Assembly (NCBI RefSeq): GCF_954871325.1
Contig: NW_027051134.1
Coordinates: 124,001-188,000 of the forward strand
From: Gordionus sp. m RMFG-2023
Lineage: Eukaryota; Nematomorpha; Gordioida; Chordodea; Parachordodidae
Reading direction: 5' to 3'
DNA: 64,000 bases
A program made the position numbers and the translations under genes. Below the pieces are notes generated by a model. It did no database searches. It saw only the letters and a program-made list of their open reading frames with translations, and had not been told where the DNA came from. Below are positions 11,701 through 25,200 of this stretch, piece after piece (within the stretch, counting starts at the first letter, position 1; the number at the start of each line of letters is the position of its first letter).

Positions 11701-14700
11701 TTAATTCTCTATCCAAAACCGTTTAGATGTATTTTTTTACGTTTCCGATTCACAAAATAAATTTTTTGTCGCGAAAGACATTTATAGGGGAAATGCTAAC
11801 ATCTTAAACGTAATTTTGAATATAATTATATCATTGAACTCAGAATTTAATTTCCTATCCAAAACCGCTTAGATGTATATTTTAACGTTTCCTTTTCACA
11901 AAATAAATTTTTTGTCGAGAAAGACATTTATAGAGGAAAGGCTAACATCTTAAACGTAATTTTGAATATAATTATATCATTGAACACAGAATTTAATTCT
12001 CTATCCAAAACCGCTTAGATGTATATTTTAACGTTTCCTTTTCACAAAATAAATTTTTTGTCGCGAAAGACATTTATAGAGGAAAGGCTAACATCTTAAA
12101 CGTAATTTTGAATATAATTATATCATTGAACTCAGAATTTAATTTCCTATCCAAAACCGCTTAGATGTATTTTTTTACGTTTCTGGTTCACAAAATAAAT
12201 TTTTTGTCGGAAAAGATTTTGAATATAATTATATCATTGAACTCAGAATTAAATTTCCTATCCAAAACCGCTTAGATGTATTTTTTTACGTTTCCGTTTC
12301 ACAAAATAAATTTTTTGTCGCGAAAGACATTTATAGGGGAAAGGCTAACATCTTAAACGTAATTTTGAATATAATTATATCATTGAACACAGAATTTAAT
12401 TTCCTATCCAAAACCGCTTAGATGTATTTTTTACGTTTCCGTTTCACAAAATAAATTTTTTGTCGCGAAAGACATTTATAGGGGAAATGCTAACATCTTA
12501 AACGTAATTTTGAATATAATTATATCATTGAACTCAGAATTTAATTTCCTATCCAAAACCGCTTAGATGTATATTTTAACGTTTCCTTTTCACAAAATAA
12601 ATTTTTTGTCGAGAAAGACATTTATAGAGGAAAGGCTAACATCTTAAACGTAATTTTGAATATAATTATATCATTGAACACAGAATTTAATTCTCTATCC
12701 AAAACCGCTTAGATGTATATTTTAACGTTTCCTTTTCACAAAATAAATTTTTTGTCGCGAAAGACATTTATAGAGGAAAGGCTAACATCTTAAACGTAAT
12801 TTTGAATATAATTATATCATTGAACTCAGAATTTAATTTCCTATCCAAAACCGCTTAGATGTATTTTTTTACGTTTCTGGTTCACAAAATAAATTTTTTG
12901 TCGGAAAAGATTTTGAATATAATTATATCATTGAACTCAGAATTTAATTTCCTATCCAAAACCGCTTAGATGTATTTTTTTACGTTTCCGTTTCACAAAA
13001 TAAATTTTTTGTCGCGAAAGACATTTATAGGGGAAAGGCTAACATCTTAAACGTAATTTTGAATATAATTATATCATTGAACACAGAATTTAATTTCCTA
13101 TCCAAAACCGCTTAGATGTATTTTTTTACGTTTCGTTTCACAAAATAAATTTTTTGTCGCGAAAGACATTTATAGGGGAAAGGCTAACATCTTAAACGTA
13201 ATTTTGAATATAATTATATCATTGAACACAGAATTTAATTTCCTATCCAAAACCGCTTAGATGTATTTTTTTACGTTCACAAAATAAATATTTTATCGCG
13301 AAAGACATTTATATGGGAAAGGCTAACATCTTAAACGTAATTTTGAATATAATTATATCATTAAACTCAGAATTTAACCGCTTAGATGTATTTTTTTACG
13401 TCTAAGGTTCACAAAATAAATTTTTGTCGCGAAAGACATTTATAGGGGAAAGGCTAACATCTTAAACGTAATTTTAAATATAATTATATCATTGAACTCA
13501 GAATTTAATTCTCTATCCAAAACCGCTTAGATGTATTTTTTTACGTTTCCGTTTCACAAAATAAATTGTTTGTCGCGAAAGACATTTATAGAGGAATGGC
13601 TAACATCTTAAGCGTAATTTTGAATATAATTATATCATTGAACTCAGAATTTAATTCTCTATCCAAAACCGCTTAGATGTATTTTTTTACGTTTCCGTTT
13701 CACAAAATAAATTTTTTGTCGCGAAAGACATTTATAGGGGAAATGCTAACATCTTAAACTTAATTTTGAATATAATTATATCATTGAACTCAGAATTTAA
13801 TTTCCTATCCAAAACCGCTTAGATGTATATTTTAACGTTTCCTTTTCACAAAATAAATTTTTTGTCGAGAAAGACATTTATAGAGGAAAGGCTAACATCT
13901 TAAACGTAATTTTGAATATAATTATATCATTGAACTCAGAATTTAATTTCCTATCCAAAACCGCTTAGATGTATATTTTAACGTTTCCTTTTCACAAAAT
14001 AAATTTTTTGTCGAGAAAGACATTTATAGAGGAAAGGCTAACATCTTAAACGTAATTTTGAATATAATTATATCATTAAAGTCAGAATTTAACCGCTTAG
14101 ATGTATTTTTTTACGTTTCCGGTTCACAAAATAGATTTTTGTCGCGAAAGACATTTATATGGGAAAGGCTAACATCTTAAACGTAATTTTGAATATAATT
14201 ATATCATTAAACTCAGAATTTAACAGCTTAGATGTATTTTTTTACGTTTCCGGTTCACAAAATAGATTTTTGTCGCGAAAGACATTTATAGGGGAAAGGC
14301 TAACATCTTAAACGTAATTTTGAATATAATTATATCATTAAACTCAGAATTTAACCGCTTAGATGTATTTTTTTACGTTTCCGGTTCACAAAATAGATTT
14401 TTGTCGCGAAAGACATTTATATGGGAAAGGCTAACATCTTAAACGTAATTTTGAATATAATTATATCATTAAACTCAGAATTTAACCGCTTAGATGTATT
14501 TTTTTACGTTTCCGGTTCACAAAATAGATTTTTGTCGCGAAAGACATTTATATGGGAAAGGCTAACATCTTAAACGTAATTTTGAATATAATTATATCAT
14601 TGAACTCAGAATTTAATTTCCTATCCAAAACCGCTTATATGTATATTTTAACGTTTCCTTTTCACAAAATAAATTTTTTGTCGAGAAAGACATTTATAGA

Positions 14701-16297
14701 GGAAAGGCTAACATCTTAAACGTAATTTTGAATATAATTATATCATTAAACTCAGAATTTAACCGCTTAGATGTATTTTTTTACGTTTCCGGTTCACAAA
14801 ATAGATTTTTGTCGCGAAAGACATTTATATGGGAAAGGCTAACATCTTAAACGTAATTTTGAATATAATTATATCATTAAACTCAGAATTAAACCGCTTA
14901 GATGTATTTTTTTACGTTTACTTTCACAAAATAGATTTTTGTCGCGAAAGACATTTATAGAGGAAAGGCTAACATCTTAAACGTAATTTTGAATATAATT
15001 ATATCATTAAACTCAGAATTTAAGCGCTTAGATGTATTTTTTTACGTTTCCGGTTCACAAAATAGATTTTTGTCGAGAAAGACATTTATAGAGGAAAGGC
15101 TAACATCTTAAACGTAATTTTGAATATAATTATATCATTGAACACAGAATTTAATTCTCTATCCAAAACCGCTTAGATGTATTTTTTTACGTTTCCGTTT
15201 CACAAAATAAATTTTTGTCGTGAAAGACATTTATAGAGGAAAGGCTATTATCTTAAACGTAATTTTGAATATAATTATATTGAACTTAGAATTTAATTTC
15301 CTATCCAACACCGCTTAGATGTATTTTTTTACGTTTCCGGTTCACAAAATAAATTTTTGTCGCGAAAGACATTTATAGGGGAAAGGCTAACATCTTAAAC
15401 GTAATTTTGAATATAATTATATCATTGAACTCAGAATCTAATTCTCTACCCAAAACTGCTTAGATGTATTTTTTTACGTTTCCGGTTCACAAAATAAATA
15501 TTTTGTCGCGAAAGACATTTATAGGGGAAAGGCTAACATCTTAAACGTAATTTTGAATATAATTATATCATTGAACTCAGAATCTAATTCTCTATCCAAA
15601 ACTGCTTAAATGTATTTTTTTACGTTTCCGGTTCACAAAATAAATTTTTTGTCGCGAAAGACATTTATAGGGGAAAGGCTAACATCTTAGACGTAATTTT
15701 GAATATAATTATATCATTAAACTCAGAATTTAACCGCTTAGATGTATTTTTTTACGTTTCCGGTTCACAAAATAGATTTTTGTCGCGAAAGACATTTATA
15801 GGGGAAAGGCTAACATCTTAAACGTAATTTTGAATATAATAATATCATTGAACTCAGAAATTAATTCTATATCCAAAACTGCTTAGATGTATTTTTTTAC
15901 GTTTCCGGTTCATAAAATAAATATTTTGTCGCGAAAGACATTTATAGATAAAAGGCTAACATCTTAAACGTAATTTTGAATATAATTATATCATTGAACT
16001 CAGAATCTAATTCTCTATCCAAAACCGCTTAGATGTATATTTTTACGTTTCCGGTTCACAAAATAAATTTTTTGTCGCGAAAGACATTTATAGGGGAAAG
16101 GTTAACATCTTAAACGTAATTTTGAATATAATTATATCATTGAACACAGAATTTAATTCTCTATCCAAAACCGCTTAGATGTATTTTTTTACGTTTCCGT
16201 TTCACAAAATAAATTTTTTGTCGAGAAAGACATTTATAGAGGAAAGGCTAACATCTTAAACGTAATTTTGAATATAATTATATCATTGAACACAGAA
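8323..16297 (+). repeat. Large higher-order unit, copy 2 (7,975 bp)
   Basis: This is the shortest complete unit. It aligns with copy 3 at an offset of 7,975 (7,976 after one indel) up to the monomer at 16,142, where copy 3 takes in a block of the second family. Its monomer order matches the others marker by marker: ttagttgtat near 10,343, ttctggttctc near 10,790, aatttggaat near 10,975, tcattcaactc near 11,282, gtctaagg near 11,450 and 13,400, and aagcg near 11,660. Private changes include accgtttag near 11,720 and acgtttactttcac near 14,917. It contains the two monomers missing from copy 1. Confidence 0.88.
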
Positions 16298-19200
16298 TTT
16301 AATTCTCTATCCAAAACCGCTTAGATGTATTTTTTAACGTTTCCTTTTCACAAAATAAATTTTTTGTCGCGAAAGACATTTATAGAGGAAAGGCTAACAT
16401 CTTAAACGTAATTTTGAATATAATTATATCATTGAACTCAGAATTTAATTCTCTATCCAAAACCGCTTAGATGTATTTTTTTACGTTTCCGTTTCACAAA
16501 ATAAATTTTTTGTCGCGAAAGACATTTATAGAGGAAAGGCTAACATCTTAAACGTAATTTTGAATATAATTATATCATTGAACTCAGAATTTAATTTCCT
16601 ATCCAAAACCGCTTAGATGTATATTTTAACGTTTCCTTTTCACAAAATATATTTTTTGTCGAGAAAGACATTTATAGAGGAAAGGCTAACATCTTAAACG
16701 TAATTTTGAATATAATTATATCATTGAACTCAGAATTTAATTTCCTATCCAAAACCGCTTAGATGTATTTTTTTACGTTCACAAAATAAATATTTTATCG
16801 CGAAAGACATTTATATGGGAAAGGCTAACATCTTAAACGTAATTTTGAATATAATTATATCATTGAACACAGAATTTAATTCTCTATCCAAAACCGCTTA
16901 GATGTATATTTTAACGTTTCCGTTTCACAAAATAAATTTTTTGTCGCGAAAGACATTTATAGGGGAAAGGCTAACATCTTAAACGTAATTTTGAATATAA
17001 TTATATCATTGAACTCAGAATTTAATTCTCTATCCAAAACCGCTTAGATGTATTTTTTTACGTTTCCGTTTCACAAAATAAATTTTTTGTCGCGAAAGAC
17101 ATTTATAGAGGAAAGGCTAACATCTTAAACGTAATTTTGAATATAATTATATCATTGAACTCAGAATTTAATTTCCTATCCAAAACCGCTTAGATGTATA
17201 TTTTAACGTTTCCTTTTCACAAAATATATTTTTTGTCGAGAAAGACATTTATAGAGGAAAGGCTAACATCTTAAACGTAATTTTGAATATAATTATATCA
17301 TTGAACTCAGAATTTAATTCTCTATCCAAAACCGCTTAGATGTATTTTTTTACGTTTCCGTTTCACAAAATAAATTTTTTGTCGCGAAAGACATTTATAG
17401 AGGAAAGGCTAACATCTTAAACGTAATTTTGAATATAATTATATCATTGAACTCAGAATTTAATTCTCTATCCAAAACCGCTTAGATGTATTTTTTTACG
17501 TTTCCGTTTCACAAAATAAATTTTTTGTCGCGAAAGACATTTATAGAGGAAAGGCTAACATCTTAAACGTAATTTTGAATATAATTATATCATTGAACTC
17601 AGAATTTAATTTCCTATCCAAAACCGCTTAGATGTATATTTTAACGTTTCCTTTTCACAAAATATATTTTTTGTCGAGAAAGACATTTATAGAGGAAAGG
17701 CTAACATCTTAAACGTAATTTTGAATATAATTATATCATTGAACTCAGAATTTAATTTCCTATCCAAAACCGCTTAGATGTATTTTTTTACGTTTCTGGT
17801 TCACAAAATAAATTTTTTGTCGGAAAAGATTTTGAATATAATTATATCATTGAACTCAGAATTTAATTTCCTATCCAAAACCGCTTAGATGTATTTTTTT
17901 ACGTTTCCGTTTCACAAAATAAATTTTTTGTCGCGAAAGACATTTATAGGGGAAAGGCTAACATCTTAAACGTAATTTTGAATATAATTATATCATTGAA
18001 CACAGAATTTAATTTCCTATCCAAAACCGCTTAGATGTATTTTTTTACGTTTCCGTTTCACAAAATAAATTTTTTGTCGCGAAAGACATTTATAGGGGAA
18101 AGGCTAACATCTTAAACGTAATTTTGAATATAATTATATCATTGAACACAGAATTTAATTTCCTATCCAAAACCGCTTAGATGTATTTTTTTACGTTCAC
18201 AAAATAAATATTTTATCGCGAAAGACATTTATATGGGAAAGGCTAACATCTTAAACGTAATTTTGAATATAATTATATCATTGAACACAGAATTTAATTC
18301 TCTATCCAAAACCGCTTAGTTGTATATTTTAACGTTTCCGTTTCACAAAATAAATTTTTTGTCGCGAAAGACATTTATAGGGAAAAGGCTAACATCTTAA
18401 ACGTAATTTTGAATATAATTATATCATTGAACACAGAATTTAATTTCCTATCCAAAACCGCTTAGATGTATTTTTTTACGTTCACAAAATAAATTTTTTG
18501 TCGCGAAAGACATTTATAGGGGAAAGGCTAACATCTTAAACCTAATTTTGAATATAATTATATCATTGAACACAGAATTTAATTCTCTATCCAAAACCGC
18601 TTAGATGTATATTTTAACGTTTCCTTTTCACAAAATAAATTTTTTGTCGCGAAAGACATTTATAGAGGAAAGGCTAACATCTTAAACGTAATTTTGAATA
18701 TAATTATATCATTGAACTCAGAATTTAATTTCCTATCCAAAACCGCTTAGATGTATTTTTTTACGTTTCTGGTTCTCAAAATAAATTTTTTGTCGGAAAA
18801 GATTTTGAATATAATTATATCATTGAACTCAGAATTTAATTTCCTATCCAAAACCGCTTAGATGTATTTTTTTACGTTTCCGTTTCACAAAATAAATTTT
18901 TTGTCGCGAAAGACATTTATAGGGGAAAGGCTAACATCTTAAACGTAATTTGGAATATAATTATATCATTGAACACAGAATTTAATTTCCTATCCAAAAC
19001 CGCTTAGATGTATTTTTTTACGTTTCCGTTTCACAAAATAAATTTTTTGTCGCGAAAGACATTTATAGGGGAAAGGCTAACATCTTAAACGTAATTTTGA
19101 ATATAATTATATCATTGAACACAGAATTTAATTTCCTATCCAAAACCGCTTAGATGTATATTTTAACGTTTCCTTTTCACAAAATAAATTTTTTGTCGCG

Positions 19201-22200
19201 AAAGACATTTATAGAGGAAAGGCTAACATCTTAAACGTAATTTTGAATATAATTATATCATTCAACTCAGAATTTAATTTCCTATCCAAAACCGCTTAGA
19301 TGAATTTTTTTACGTTTCTGGTTCACAAAATAAATTTTTTGTCGGAAAAGATTTTGAATATAATTATATCATTGAACTCAGAATTTAATTTCCTATCCAA
19401 AACCGCTTAGATGTATTTTTTTACGTCTAAGGTTCACAAAATAAATTTTTGTCGCGAAAGACATTTATAGGGGAAAGGCTAACATCTTAAACGTAATTTT
19501 AAATATAATTATATCATTGAACTCAGAATTTAATTCTCTATCCAAAACCGCTTAGATGTATTTTTTTACGTTTCCGTTTCACAAAATAAATTGTTTGTCG
19601 CGAAAGACATTTATAGAGGAATGGCTAACATCTTAAGCGTAATTTTGAATATAATTATATCATTGAACTCAGAATTTAATTCTCTATCCAAAACCGCTTA
19701 GATGTATTTTTTTACGTTTCCGATTCACAAAATAAATTTTTTGTCGCGAAAGACATTTATAGGGGAAATGCTAACATCTTAAACGTAATTTTGAATATAA
19801 TTATATCATTGAACTCAGAATTTAATTTCCTATCCAAAACCGCTTAGATGTATATTTTAACGTTTCCTTTTCACAAAATAAATTTTTTGTCGAGAAAGAC
19901 ATTTATAGAGGAAAGGCTAACATCTTAAACGTAATTTTGAATATAATTATATCATTGAACACAGAATTTAATTCTCTATCCAAAACCGCTTAGATGTATA
20001 TTTTAACGTTTCCTTTTCACAAAATAAATTTTTTGTCGCGAAAGACATTTATAGAGGAAAGGCTAACATCTTAAACGTAATTTTGAATATAATTATATCA
20101 TTGAACTCAGAATTTAATTTCCTATCCAAAACCGCTTAGATGTATTTTTTTACGTTTCTGGTTCACAAAATAAATTTTTTGTCGGAAAAGATTTTGAATA
20201 TAATTATATCATTGAACTCAGAATTAAATTTCCTATCCAAAACCGCTTAGATGTATTTTTTTACGTTTCCGTTTCACAAAATAAATTTTTTGTCGCGAAA
20301 GACATTTATAGGGGAAAGGCTAACATCTTAAACGTAATTTTGAATATAATTATATCATTGAACACAGAATTTAATTTCCTATCCAAAACCGCTTAGATGT
20401 ATTTTTTACGTTTCCGTTTCACAAAATAAATTTTTTGTCGCGAAAGACATTTATAGGGGAAATGCTAACATCTTAAACGTAATTTTGAATATAATTATAT
20501 CATTGAACTCAGAATTTAATTTCCTATCCAAAACCGCTTAGATGTATATTTTAACGTTTCCTTTTCACAAAATAAATTTTTTGTCGAGAAAGACATTTAT
20601 AGAGGAAAGGCTAACATCTTAAACGTAATTTTGAATATAATTATATCATTGAACACAGAATTTAATTCTCTATCCAAAACCGCTTAGATGTATATTTTAA
20701 CGTTTCCTTTTCACAAAATAAATTTTTTGTCGCGAAAGACATTTATAGAGGAAAGGCTAACATCTTAAACGTAATTTTGAATATAATTATATCATTGAAC
20801 TCAGAATTTAATTTCCTATCCAAAACCGCTTAGATGTATTTTTTTACGTTTCTGGTTCACAAAATAAATTTTTTGTCGGAAAAGATTTTGAATATAATTA
20901 TATCATTGAACTCAGAATTTAATTTCCTATCCAAAACCGCTTAGATGTATTTTTTTACGTTTCCGTTTCACAAAATAAATTTTTTGTCGCGAAAGACATT
21001 TATAGGGGAAAGGCTAACATCTTAAACGTAATTTTGAATATAATTATATCATTGAACACAGAATTTAATTTCCTATCCAAAACCGCTTAGATGTATTTTT
21101 TTACGTTTCGTTTCACAAAATAAATTTTTTGTCGCGAAAGACATTTATAGGGGAAAGGCTAACATCTTAAACGTAATTTTGAATATAATTATATCATTGA
21201 ACACAGAATTTAATTTCCTATCCAAAACCGCTTAGATGTATTTTTTTACGTTCACAAAATAAATATTTTATCGCGAAAGACATTTATATGGGAAAGGCTA
21301 ACATCTTAAACGTAATTTTGAATATAATTATATCATTAAACTCAGAATTTAACCGCTTAGATGTATTTTTTTACGTCTAAGGTTCACAAAATAAATTTTT
21401 GTCGCGAAAGACATTTATAGGGGAAAGGCTAACATCTTAAACGTAATTTTAAATATAATTATATCATTGAACTCAGAATTTAATTCTCTATCCAAAACCG
21501 CTTAGATGTATTTTTTTACGTTTCCGTTTCACAAAATAAATTGTTTGTCGCGAAAGACATTTATAGAGGAATGGCTAACATCTTAAGCGTAATTTTGAAT
21601 ATAATTATATCATTGAACTCAGAATTTAATTCTCTATCCAAAACCGCTTAGATGTATTTTTTTACGTTTCCGTTTCACAAAATAAATTTTTTGTCGCGAA
21701 AGACATTTATAGGGGAAATGCTAACATCTTAAACTTAATTTTGAATATAATTATATCATTGAACTCAGAATTTAATTTCCTATCCAAAACCGCTTAGATG
21801 TATATTTTAACGTTTCCTTTTCACAAAATAAATTTTTTGTCGAGAAAGACATTTATAGAGGAAAGGCTAACATCTTAAACGTAATTTTGAATATAATTAT
21901 ATCATTGAACTCAGAATTTAATTTCCTATCCAAAACCGCTTAGATGTATATTTTAACGTTTCCTTTTCACAAAATAAATTTTTTGTCGAGAAAGACATTT
22001 ATAGAGGAATGGCTAATATCTTAAACGTAATTTTGAATATAATTATATCATTAAAGTCAGAATTTAACCGCTTAGATGTATTTTTTTACGTTTCCGGTTC
22101 ACAAAATAGATTTTTGTCGCGAAAGACATTTATATGGGAAAGGCTAACATCTTAAACGTAATTTTGAATATAATTATATCATTAAACTCAGAATTTAACA

Positions 22201-25200
22201 GCTTAGATGTATTTTTTTACGTTTCCGGTTCACAAAATAGATTTTTGTCGCGAAAGACATTTATAGGGGAAAGGCTAACATCTTAAACGTAATTTTGAAT
22301 ATAATTATATCATTAAACTCAGAATTTAACCGCTTAGATGTATTTTTTTACGTTTCCGGTTCACAAAATAGATTTTTGTCGCGAAAGACATTTATATGGG
22401 AAAGGCTAACATCTTAAACGTAATTTTGAATATAATTATATCATTAAACTCAGAATTTAACCGCTTAGATGTATTTTTTTACGTTTCCGGTTCACAAAAT
22501 AGATTTTTGTCGCGAAAGACATTTATATGGGAAAGGCTAACATCTTAAACGTAATTTTGAATATAATTATATCATTGAACTCAGAATTTAATTTCCTATC
22601 CAAAACCGCTTATATGTATATTTTAACGTTTCCTTTTCACAAAATAAATTTTTTGTCGAGAAAGACATTTATAGAGGAAAGGCTAACATCTTAAACGTAA
22701 TTTTGAATATAATTATATCATTAAACTCAGAATTTAACCGCTTAGATGTATTTTTTTACGTTTCCGGTTCACAAAATAGATTTTTGTCGCGAAAGACATT
22801 TATATGGGAAAGGCTAACATCTTAAACGTAATTTTGAATATAATTATATCATTAAACTCAGAATTAAACCGCTTAGATGTATTTTTTTACGTTTACGGTT
22901 CACAAAATAGATTTTTGTCGCGAAAGACATTTATAGAGGAAAGGCTAACATCTTAAACGTAATTTTGAATATAATTATATCATTAAACTCAGAATTTAAG
23001 CGCTTAGATGTATTTTTTTACGTTTCCGGTTCACAAAATAGATTTTTGTCGAGAAAGACATTTATAGAGGAAAGGCTAACATCTTAAACGTAATTTTGAA
23101 TATAATTATATCATTGAACACAGAATTTAATTCTCTATCCAAAACCGCTTAGATGTATTTTTTTACGTTTCCGTTTCACAAAATAAATTTTTGTCGTGAA
23201 AGACATTTATAGAGGAAAGGCTATTATCTTAAACGTAATTTTGAATATAATTATATTGAACTTAGAATTTAATTTCCTATCCAACACCGCTTAGATGTAT
23301 TTTTTTACGTTTCCGGTTCACAAAATAAATTTTTGTCGCGAAAGACATTTATAGGGGAAAGGCTAACATCTTAAACGTAATTTTGAATATAATTATATCA
23401 TTGAACTCAGAATCTAATTCTCTACCCAAAACTGCTTAGATGTATTTTTTTACGTTTCCGGTTCACAAAATAAATATTTTGTCGCGAAAGACATTTATAG
23501 GGGAAAGGCTAACATCTTAAACGTAATTTTGAATATAATTATATCATTGAACTCAGAATCTAATTCTCTATCCAAAACTGCTTAAATGTATTTTTTTACG
23601 TTTCCGGTTCACAAAATAAATTTTTTGTCGCGAAAGACATTTATAGGGGAAAGGCTAACATCTTAGACGTAATTTTGAATATAATTATATCATTAAACTC
23701 AGAATTTAACCGCTTAGATGTATTTTTTTACGTTTCCGGTTCACAAAATAGATTTTTGTCGCGAAAGACATTTATAGGGGAAAGGCTAACATCTTAAACG
23801 TAATTTTGAATATAATAATATCATTGAACTCAGAAATTAATTCTATATCCAAAACTGCTTAGATGTATTTTTTTACGTTTCCGGTTCATAAAATAAATAT
23901 TTTGTCGCGAAAGACATTTATAGATAAAAGGCTAACATCTTAAACGTAATTTTGAATATAATTATATCATTGAACTCAGAATCTAATTCTCTATCCAAAA
24001 CCGCTTAGATGTATATTTTTACGTTTCCGGTTCACAAAATAAATTTTTTGTCGCGAAAGACATTTATAGGGGAAAGGTTAACATCTTAAACGTAATTTTG
24101 AATATAATTATATCATTGAACACAGAATTTAATTTCCTATCCAAAACCACTTAGATGTATTTTTTTACGTTTCCCGTTCACAAAATAAATTTTTTGTCGC
24201 GAAAGACATTTATAAAGGAAGGGCTAACATCTTAAACGTAATTTTGATTATAATTATATCATTGAACTCAGAATTTAATTCTCTATCCAAAACTGCTTAG
24301 ATGTATTATTTTACGTTTCCGGTTCACAAAATAAATATTTTATCGCGAAAGACATTTATATGGGAAAGGCTAACATCTTAAACGTAATTTTGAATATAAT
24401 TATATCATTAAACTCAGAATTTAACCGCTTAGATGTATTTTTTTACGTTTCCGGTTCACAAAATAGATTTTTGTCGCGAAAGACATTTATAGGGGAAAGG
24501 CTAACATCTTAAACGTAATTTTGAATATAATTATATCATTGAACTCAGAATTTAATTCTCTATCCAAAACTGCTTAGATGTATTTTTTTACGTTTCCGGT
24601 TCACAAAATAAATATTTTATCGCGAAAGACATTTATATGGGAAAGGTTAACATCTTAAACGTAATTTTGAATATAATTATATCATTGAACTCAGAATTTA
24701 ATTCTCTATCCAAAACCGCTTAGATGTATTTTTTACGTTTCCGGTTCACAAAATAAATTTTTTGTCGCGAAAGACATTTATAGAGGATAGGCTAACATCT
24801 TAAACGTAATTTTGAATATAATTATATCATTGAACTCAGAATTTAATTCTCTATCCAAAACCGCTTAGATATATTATTTTACGTTTCCGGTTCACAAAAT
24901 AAATATTTTATCGCGAAAGACATTTATATGGGAAAGGCTAACATCTTAAACGTAATTTTGAATATAATTATATCATTAAACTCAGAATTTAACCGCTTAG
25001 ATGTATTTTTTTACGTTTCCGGTTCACAAAATAGATTTTTGTCGCGAAAGACATTTATAGGGGAAAGGCTAACATCTTAAACGTAATTTTGAATATAATA
25101 ATATCATTGAACTCAGAAATTAATTCTATATCCAAAACTGCTTAGATGTATTTTTTTACGTTTCCGGTTCATAAAATAAATATTTTGTCGCGAAAAACAT